Below, piece by piece: positions 1 to 4,924 of a stretch of DNA of 6,258 nt; position 1 is the stretch's first letter; each line of letters opens with the position of its first letter. A program made the position numbers and the translations under genes. Below the pieces are notes generated by a model. It was given only the letters and a program-made list of their open reading frames with translations. It did not search any database and was not told the DNA's origin. The stretch spans positions 1 to 6,258 of the forward strand of contig JAQVUC010000068.1 of the NCBI GenBank assembly GCA_028699715.1, read 5' to 3'. Origin of the DNA: Anaerolineaceae bacterium. GTDB lineage: Bacteria; Chloroflexota; Anaerolineae; Anaerolineales; Anaerolineaceae.

Positions 1-100
1 CCCACCGGGTATGGGTGTACCAAGGCCCAGATTTCCTGTATTGCGGCAGGCTCGAACGGCTGTTTCCTGTATAGCTTGAAGGCGGGCTAGCTCTGAATAA
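1..100. other. unassigned left-edge sequence
   Basis: No gene can be assigned here. All three plus-strand frames are open from the edge until stops at 72-74, 77-79 and 88-90, so the 3' end of a rightward gene converging on the kinase gene is possible, but none of the short translations is recognisable. On the minus strand one frame stays open from the end of the kinase gene to the edge but lacks ATG, GTG or TTG. The 10-base sequence TTTCCTGTAT occurs twice, at 32-41 and 63-72. Confidence 0.3.
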
Positions 101-107
101 TCAGAGC
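90..107. repeat. short inverted repeat over the kinase stop codon
   Basis: The seven bases GCTCTGA and their exact reverse complement TCAGAGC flank a 4-base ATAA loop, and the right arm contains the stop codon of the kinase gene at 101-103. No T-run follows on either strand, so it is not a convincing intrinsic terminator. It may only help define the 3' end of the kinase transcript. Confidence 0.3.
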
Positions 108-733
108 CGGACTTCTGTCCGCTCTGTCAGTGTATTCTGCACCCAGCGCACAACCTGATCGATGTGCTGGTCACTTGAAACCAGGTTAAGGTCATCGCTG
201 TTGATGATCAGGACAGGGCACTGCTCAAATGAACCCATCCAATCCTCATAGAGCTTATTCAGGTTGCTGAGATACTCTCTTGATATGCCCGCTTCGTAGT
301 CCCTGCCGCGGGTCGCGATGCGCTGCTGCAGTGTCTCCACTGAGGCACGTAGATAAACAAGCAGATTTGGGGGCGGCAAGAGTGAAACCAGCATTTGGTA
401 CAGATCCTGATAAACGTGATAGTCGCGCGTGCTCAAATCCCCCTGCAGGTAGAGGTTGCGGGCAAAGATCTGCGCGTCTTCATAAACGCTGCGGTCCTGC
501 ACCACTGAACCTTGCGCCAACAGCAGTTCCTTATGGATTTTCAGACGTCGGGTAAGAAAGTAAACCTGGGAATGAAAAGACCAGCTTTCCATATCTTCAT
601 AAAAATCCGCCAGGTAGGGGTTTTCTTCATGGGGCTCATAAAAAGGAGTAAATCCCAGCTTTTCGCTTAAAATTTTGACCAGTGTCGTCTTCCCTGCCCC
701 AATATTGCCTGCTATTACGATGAATTTATCCAT
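101..733 (-). CDS. deoxynucleoside kinase (deoxyadenosine/deoxyguanosine kinase family)
   Basis: Cytoplasmic salvage kinase of 210 residues that transfers a phosphate from a nucleoside triphosphate to the 5'-OH of a deoxynucleoside. The length is normal for the bacterial dGK/dAK/dCK family. The P-loop GNIGAGKT is at residues 9-16. The Glu-Pro pair at 33-34 fits the catalytic-base position of the family. The DRS motif is at 80-82, followed by YEDAQIFA. The arginine-rich LID segment RIATRGRDYE is at 138-147. The base specificity (A, G or C) cannot be read from the sequence. The ATG at 733 puts the P-loop at the usual distance from the N-terminus. Its upstream region, with a GAGAG a few bases before the ATG, is only a weak ribosome site. 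Bacillus has two such kinases side by side, but only one is seen here. It is transcribed divergently from the small membrane protein gene. Confidence 0.93.
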   Translation of the reverse strand: MDKFIVIAGNIGAGKTTLVKILSEKLGFTPFYEPHEENPYLADFYEDMESWSFHSQVYFLTRRLKIHKELLLAQGSVVQDRSVYEDAQIFARNLYLQGDLSTRDYHVYQDLYQMLVSLLPPPNLLVYLRASVETLQQRIATRGRDYEAGISREYLSNLNKLYEDWMGSFEQCPVLIINSDDLNLVSSDQHIDQVVRWVQNTLTERTEVRL

Positions 734-795
734 TGTTCACTCTCTGCCGCCTGATATAGGCTTCTTTTTTGGTATTCTCACCACTTGTGTAACTA

Positions 796-821
796 ATTAT
801 ATCCGAGTGGGTTTTATTATA
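796..821 (-). promoter_or_regulatory. candidate -10 elements for the kinase gene
   Basis: Two perfect TATAAT hexamers on the minus strand lie at 801-796 and 821-816, upstream of the kinase ATG. Neither has a good -35 at 16-18 bases; the best is CTTATA at 844-839, 17 bases upstream of the second hexamer. The DNA here is AT-rich, so chance matches are possible. If real, the leader would be roughly 55 to 75 bases long. Confidence 0.3.
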
Positions 822-852
822 TGGATATGTAAGGATTGTATAAGGCTTAAAG

Positions 853-881
853 TTGAAATCGCTTGTGCAGCCACATACAAT
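853..881 (+). promoter_or_regulatory. sigma-70-type promoter for the small membrane protein gene
   Basis: TTGAAA at 853-858 and TACAAT at 876-881 are separated by exactly 17 bases, each differing by one base from the consensus. Transcription would start near 888 and give a leader of about 40 bases before the ATG at 930. This is the best promoter visible in the window and suggests independent, fairly strong expression of the gene. No operator is evident. Confidence 0.65.
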
Positions 882-917
882 CTTTCATAAATATAGCAAT
901 ATTGATTGTTTTTTAGT

Positions 918-924
918 AAAGGAG
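918..924 (+). promoter_or_regulatory. ribosome binding site fixing the start at 930
   Basis: AAAGGAG ends 5 bases before the ATG at 930. An in-frame ATG at 906 would add eight residues, but the Shine-Dalgarno sequence would then lie inside the coding region and no comparable site precedes 906. The start at 930 is therefore preferred. Confidence 0.8.
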
Positions 925-929
925 AAAAA

Positions 930-1184
930 ATGTTTGAAGGATTAAATTGGTTATGGACTATTGTTGTTGGTGGCGTTGCGGGTTGGTTAGCTGACCTGGT
1001 CGTCCCGGGCGTCAAAGTTGGTATTTTGGGCGCCATCATCGCCGGTATCATCGGCGGCTTCCTCGGCGGTTGGATTTTTGGTCTGCTTGGCCTGAGCACA
1101 ACCGGTTTGGTGGGAGTTTTACTGGCAGCTGTTGTCGGCGCGATCATCGTTTTGATCATCTACCGCGCTGTCGCTAAGAAGTAA
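930..1184 (+). CDS. GlsB/YeaQ/YmgE family small membrane protein (transglycosylase-associated)
   Basis: Inner-membrane protein of 84 residues, about the size of E. coli YeaQ. Three hydrophobic segments can be seen at roughly residues 7-27, 31-53 and 58-80, rich in glycine. They include the family pattern of a small-residue first helix (GGVAGWLADLVVPG), a glycine-rich middle (GAIIAGIIGGFLGGW) and a last helix with VGAIIVLIIYR, closing with a basic tail AVAKK. Members are often stress-induced, but their biochemical role is unclear, and the name transglycosylase-associated does not show enzyme activity. The gene stands alone, with its own promoter, strong ribosome site and terminator. It is divergent from the kinase gene and convergent with the comEC operon, so its function is probably unrelated to either. 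The family assignment is secure; the stress role is inferred. Confidence 0.9.
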   Translation: MFEGLNWLWTIVVGGVAGWLADLVVPGVKVGILGAIIAGIIGGFLGGWIFGLLGLSTTGLVGVLLAAVVGAIIVLIIYRAVAKK

Positions 1185-1197
1185 ATTAGGTTTAAGT

Positions 1198-1229
1198 AAA
1201 CAAAAGCCGGCAAGAGCCGGCTTTTGTTT
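1198..1229 (+). terminator. strong, probably bidirectional intrinsic terminator
   Basis: A perfect 14-bp stem (1198-1211 paired with 1216-1229) closes a 4-base AAGA loop. The core is GCCGGC, and the stem ends in A/T tracts on both sides (AAACAAAA and TTTTGTTT). On the plus strand it begins 13 bases after the stop codon of the small membrane protein gene and runs into TTTTGTTTT. On the minus strand it lies about 105 bases past the comEC stop and also ends in a T-rich arm, so it can stop both converging transcripts. Confidence 0.85.
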
Positions 1230-1239
1230 TAAGCCTGCT

Positions 1240-1293
1240 GTTGATTACTCTTAAATCAACATTTTTCCAGACTAAATCAATTATTATTGATTT
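1240..1293. repeat. two further inverted repeats in the convergent gap
   Basis: GTTGATT at 1240-1246 pairs with AATCAAC at 1254-1260, with a 7-base loop. AAATCAAT at 1274-1281 pairs exactly with ATTGATTT at 1286-1293, with a TATT loop. On the plus strand the T-run TTTTT follows the first stem almost at once (1262-1266), and the second stem runs into one (1291-1295). They could be weak back-up terminators behind the main hairpin. The AT-rich stems make this uncertain. Confidence 0.35.
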
Positions 1294-1334
1294 TTCGGTC
1301 CCCTCTTCGGGGGCAAACCATGAGGCGTTTTTAC

Positions 1335-3668
1335 CTACGGCGCGTTCAGCCAGAAACTGACCCCATCACTGACGATTTCTGTCCACGGAGCCGTCGAATT
1401 ATTTGTGTTGGTTGAAAAGCTTTCCTCGTCAACTAAGCACGCCTCTCCCTGGCAACTTAAGTAGAGGGAAAAGGCTTCCGAATCAATGATCGGGAGGTGA
1501 GTTTCGCTTTCGTTTGACAAACTTTCTTCTTCTTGGCTATCTGTGGGAAGTATTTTCCAGGCCAACTTTCCATGTTCAAGCAACAGTCCTTCACTCTCTT
1601 TCTCTCCCTTCAAAAGAGCAAGCTTGAAATCCTCTCCAATCAACAGATCCGACTCTCCTAAAAGATGCTGTGGAATGCCCTTTTGTTCCAGGTTCTCATA
1701 CAAATTACGGCTGGTTTGGCTGCTTTGAGGATCACAAGCCCAGAGGACTTGCCCGATTTCCATTTTATTCGCCAAAACGAAAAGCCCACTGATGGTTGAA
1801 CGCTGGCAGGAGGGGATGATCAAAGTGTCCAGATTCCGCGAAAACAAGGGCAGCTTATCAGAGACAAGATCCACCACGCTGTCCTCACCCGAAGACCCGG
1901 CCAGCAAAACCGACTGTCCCTGCTCCAACTCAAGCAGGATCATGGATTTATCTTTTTCGTTGGGCAAGTGGATGTGCAGCTTGCCATCCGGAGCAGAGAA
2001 ATAGATCAGCCAAACCACTAGTGTCACAGCCGCCAAAGCCGGCAGTACCAGGCGGGGTTTCAAAAACTCCTGGGTCAGTTTGTTGAGTTTAGGCCGAAAA
2101 GCCAGCAGGAACAAGAGCGCGTAAAACAAGAGCACCCAAAAGAAACTGAACCTGGGCACAATCCAGGTTTCCGGAGCCCTGGCGGAAAGCCACAATACCA
2201 CCTGGTTGGTCCAGGCTGCCCAAGGCCAGGCCAACCAAGCCAAAATCGATCCCAACGAGATGGAAAGCAGACCACCGGCCAAAGCCAGCAATCCCAAAAC
2301 CATGACGGTCGGCTGAACCGGCAAAATCAGAGGGTTTGCCACCAGAAAGAGCCAGGAAGCCTCGCGGAAGTGCCAGACAATCAGCGGCAGTGTCATCACT
2401 TGAGCAATCAGCGTCAGTAAAAACACTTCAGAAAGCAAGGCGCTTAATTGAAGCGCCCTCTCTTTTTCAAACCGGGTTGCAAACCAATCCTCCAGTTTCG
2501 CCAGCAGCGGACTGGCAAACAAAGCCAGGCCCAAGGTTGAGGCAAGCGAAAACTGGAAGCCGATATCCCAGGGCAGATGCGTGTCAAGCAAAATCATGAT
2601 CAAGGCGCTGACGCCCAAATTGTTGAGGATATTTCCTTTTCGGGCAATTGTACTGGCGAGCACGGCATAACTTGCCATAAAGGCAGCCCTGAGCACTGGA
2701 GGGTTCGCGCCAACCAGCAAACTATAAACTACAAGAAAAATGATGGTGGCCAGCGCGCCGCGTTTATTGCCGATCTGACGGGTAAAAAAGAGACTGATGA
2801 TGCCAGCCAAAACTGCCATATTGAAACCGGAAATGGCAATGATGTGGGAGGTTCCGGTACGTTGGTAGGCGGTTTCCAAAGCCGGAGAAATGCCGCTCTC
2901 ATCTCCCAAAAGTATCCCCCGCAAGAGCGCGTCCTCCGGGCTGGGGAAGATGGTCATCAAAACCTGGTTTCCCCGATCGCGTAGGTTGAACAAGGCCGCC
3001 AGCAGCGGATTTCCCTGTCCGCTTTCAACCAGTTTTACTTTTGGGTAGGCTATGGTGGAATAGATGCCCTGATGTTTCAGATAATTTTTCCAAGAGAAAG
3101 TTACCCCTTCCTCCGGAGTCTGCAGCTCGCCTTTGACTTCCAAACGGTCTCCATACTGATAATCTGAGCCAAGGGGCAGGTAAAACAAAACCTTACCGCC
3201 AATTTCAGGCTCATGGACTGCCAGTTCCTCCGCCCGCAGAGACTCTGTCTGGAGCACAACTTCAACCGTGCTTTGGGCAGTTTCCGGGGGTTGGGTCACA
3301 ACGCCTGTCAACCTCACCTGCCCCTTGTTGTGATAGTAGAGCAGATGGTCGGGAGTAGCCTGTGGTAGCCTGAGCTGATACAGCATAGCTGCCAGCGCAA
3401 AAGCAGCTAAAGCAAGTGAAAAGGGGAAATGCCTGATGGTTTGTAATGCCGCAGGAGCTTGCTTTTGTAACAAAGAGAGCAGAACAAAGAGTCCTGCAAG
3501 GATTGCCCACCAATACCAGGGGAAGTTAATTTCTTCCGCGGCCAGGGGACCAAGAAAAGCTGCCAAGCCCATCCAGAAAAAGGGCATGAAAGTCGGCAAA
3601 CGAATTTTTCCTCGGTGAGGATCAGGGAAACTTCCGGTCCTTGCTTCGTTTGAGGGGTTGGTATGCAT
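1335..3668 (-). CDS. comEC: ComEC/Rec2-type DNA uptake channel with degenerate C-terminal metallo-beta-lactamase-like domain
   Basis: Polytopic membrane protein of 777 residues, in the usual ComEC size range. ComEC forms the channel that carries single-stranded DNA across the inner membrane in natural transformation. Hydrophobic segments lie near residues 28-65 and 80-97. An OB-like DUF4131 region follows (about 105-215, with GQVRLTGVVTQPPE at 116-129). The Competence domain spans about 230-525, with the signatures HIIAISGFNMAVLAG (275-289), GANPPVLRAAFMA (320-332) and DIGFQFSLASTLGL (368-381). A last membrane segment lies near 540-557. Residues 560-777 occupy the place of the metallo-beta-lactamase domain, but its usual DVGQGD and HxHxDH motifs are missing. 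The gene begins 19 bases after the NadD-PncC stop and is probably co-transcribed. The ATG at 3668 has no Shine-Dalgarno, and a TTG at 3599 is an alternative start. A role in transformation is inferred from the family. Confidence 0.88.
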   Translation of the reverse strand: MHTNPSNEARTGSFPDPHRGKIRLPTFMPFFWMGLAAFLGPLAAEEINFPWYWWAILAGLFVLLSLLQKQAPAALQTIRHFPFSLALAAFALAAMLYQLRLPQATPDHLLYYHNKGQVRLTGVVTQPPETAQSTVEVVLQTESLRAEELAVHEPEIGGKVLFYLPLGSDYQYGDRLEVKGELQTPEEGVTFSWKNYLKHQGIYSTIAYPKVKLVESGQGNPLLAALFNLRDRGNQVLMTIFPSPEDALLRGILLGDESGISPALETAYQRTGTSHIIAISGFNMAVLAGIISLFFTRQIGNKRGALATIIFLVVYSLLVGANPPVLRAAFMASYAVLASTIARKGNILNNLGVSALIMILLDTHLPWDIGFQFSLASTLGLALFASPLLAKLEDWFATRFEKERALQLSALLSEVFLLTLIAQVMTLPLIVWHFREASWLFLVANPLILPVQPTVMVLGLLALAGGLLSISLGSILAWLAWPWAAWTNQVVLWLSARAPETWIVPRFSFFWVLLFYALLFLLAFRPKLNKLTQEFLKPRLVLPALAAVTLVVWLIYFSAPDGKLHIHLPNEKDKSMILLELEQGQSVLLAGSSGEDSVVDLVSDKLPLFSRNLDTLIIPSCQRSTISGLFVLANKMEIGQVLWACDPQSSQTSRNLYENLEQKGIPQHLLGESDLLIGEDFKLALLKGEKESEGLLLEHGKLAWKILPTDSQEEESLSNESETHLPIIDSEAFSLYLSCQGEACLVDEESFSTNTNNSTAPWTEIVSDGVSFWLNAP
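3597..3613 (-). promoter_or_regulatory. alternative comEC start (TTG) with ribosome site
   Basis: On the minus strand GAGGA (3613-3609) lies 9 bases before an in-frame TTG (3599-3597), at codon 24 of the longer reading frame. Starting there would remove a polar, proline-rich N-terminus and place the first membrane segment almost at once after the start. The ATG at 3668 lies closer to the upstream gene but has no recognisable ribosome site. The choice remains open. Confidence 0.35.
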
Positions 3669-3687
3669 CAGTCAGTTTGGTTTGTTC

Positions 3688-4920
3688 TCAGTTTTCTGAT
3701 TCGAGGTAATTCAATAAGACCTCCAGGGCTCTTTTTGCCAACTGTTCTTTGATTGAAACCCGGCTGCCTTCCAGCAGAAAATGATAGGACCAATCGCCCT
3801 CGGGGGTGGAAAGCGCGCACCAGCTGGTGCCGACCGGTTTGCTGGGCGTTGCCCCACCTGGCCCAGCGATGCAGCAAACCGAAAGCCCGATATCGCTATT
3901 GAAGGTTTTGCGCGCGCCCCTGGACATTTCAAGCACCGTTTCACTGCTGACGGCTCCGTAGGTTTTTAGCGTATCCCAACTTACCCCCAGCAAGTTGACC
4001 TTGGCCTGATAGGCATAAGAGACCACGCTGCCCATGAAATATTCTGAGGAGCCGGGGACATTGGTGATGAGATGCCCGATCAACCCTCCGGTGCAGCTCT
4101 CCGCCAACCCAAGGGTCAGTTTTTTCTGAAACAGATGTTTTCCAATTCTGGTTTCAAGATCGTCATTTTCCATCAGCTTCTCCTTGATTGCCTGAGCAGG
4201 TATTGTTGTGTCAATTTCTTTCCAGATCGGGATAAGCTCGCGCTCCTCGATATAAGCGGCTATCGCTGGGGAAAGTAAGCCTTCCCGGACCAGGGTCGAA
4301 GTCTTTTCTCCCTTTTCCAGGCGTTCCCGGATCTCTCTGGAGGAAATTTCATTCACCTCTAATTCATCGAGGTAAATCACTCTGGCGCCAATATTACCCA
4401 GATAGTCAATATACTCCAGGTTCGGCTGAAAGCCCTGCCTGGGGCTGATCACCAATGCCGTGTCTTTGATCAGGTCCTGCCAGTGAAACCACTGTCCAAA
4501 AGAAGGCTTTTCGCCTGTAAAACTATCTGAACCAATCAAAAAACCCAATTCATAACTGGGATCAATGCGCTTCCGCAAGACTGTCATCGTTTCGGCGGTG
4601 AAATTGGGGCGGTTGTTTTGCGAAACCAGTTCCCATTCCAAATCACTGACCTCAACCCGGTCGACCAGACCCTGCAAGCCTTGATAGATTTCCTGCGCGG
4701 CTAAGTGACAAATGTCAAAGCGGTGCTCAAAGGTGAGCGGCAAGGAGCGTTTGACCCCTTCCTGAATGTTGTGGTGGCGGAATACGGGTAATAAGATCAC
4801 CCGGGCGACCTTCTGCCCGCGCGAATGCAGCGCTTTGACCGCATCGATAACCAATTGGGTATGTCCCTTGTGAAGTGGGTCTGCTGAAGTGCCAAAAACC
4901 AGAAGCATGTCTTTAATCAT
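3688..4920 (-). CDS. bifunctional nicotinate-nucleotide adenylyltransferase (NadD) / NMN deamidase (PncC, CinA C-terminal domain)
   Basis: Cytoplasmic fusion protein of 410 residues. The N-terminal 230 or so form a NadD-type nucleotidyltransferase (NaMN + ATP to NaAD). It shows FGTSADPLHKGH at 9-20 with the HxGH motif at 17-20, LIGSD at 128-132, the W..W pair at 144 and 147, and ISSREIR at 192-198. After a linker of about 20 residues, residues 255-410 form a CinA C-terminal/PncC domain, which deamidates NMN to NaMN. It carries LAESCTGG at 272-279 and IAGPGGATPSKPVGT. Ser275, Tyr302 and Lys307 keep the 27- and 5-residue spacing I recall for the E. coli PncC active site. The ATG at 4920 is chosen because it lies 4 bases after the nadE stop, implying translational coupling, and puts the nucleotide-binding motif near the N-terminus. 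An in-frame ATG at 4995 would overlap nadE by 71 bases. NadD fused to PncC is unusual: classical CinA joins PncC to a COG1058 domain. Confidence 0.9.
   Translation of the reverse strand: MIKDMLLVFGTSADPLHKGHTQLVIDAVKALHSRGQKVARVILLPVFRHHNIQEGVKRSLPLTFEHRFDICHLAAQEIYQGLQGLVDRVEVSDLEWELVSQNNRPNFTAETMTVLRKRIDPSYELGFLIGSDSFTGEKPSFGQWFHWQDLIKDTALVISPRQGFQPNLEYIDYLGNIGARVIYLDELEVNEISSREIRERLEKGEKTSTLVREGLLSPAIAAYIEERELIPIWKEIDTTIPAQAIKEKLMENDDLETRIGKHLFQKKLTLGLAESCTGGLIGHLITNVPGSSEYFMGSVVSYAYQAKVNLLGVSWDTLKTYGAVSSETVLEMSRGARKTFNSDIGLSVCCIAGPGGATPSKPVGTSWCALSTPEGDWSYHFLLEGSRVSIKEQLAKRALEVLLNYLESEN
4171..4185 (-). promoter_or_regulatory. internal ribosome site and ATG for a free PncC domain
   Basis: Inside the fused gene, on the minus strand, AAGGAG (4185-4180) is followed by a 6-base spacer and an in-frame ATG (4173-4171). 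Translation from here would give a 161-residue protein (4173 to 3688), about the size of stand-alone PncC, starting just before the domain. The sequence and spacing are seen directly; its use in the cell is inferred. AAG-GAG codons also encode ordinary Lys-Glu, so chance is possible. Confidence 0.5.
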
Positions 4921-4924
4921 GACG

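Noticed and set aside
45..65. tRNA-like T-arm (GGCTCGAACGG)
   Set aside because: The flanking bases do not pair into a 5-bp stem on either strand, and no acceptor or anticodon arm is present.
797..1159. 120-residue minus-strand frame opposite the small membrane protein gene
   Set aside because: It is the antisense of a well-supported gene. Its repetitive Pro/Thr/Ala composition mirrors the Gly-rich codons on the other strand.
1296..1320. CCCC/GGGG hairpin as the comEC terminator
   Set aside because: On the minus strand it is followed by an A-run, not a T-run, and the stem is only 4 bp. The hairpin at 1198-1229 is far better.
2336..2984. Plus-strand open frames of 87 and 135 residues inside comEC
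   Set aside because: They lie opposite a clear coding region, have low-complexity unrecognisable translations and no convincing ribosome site.
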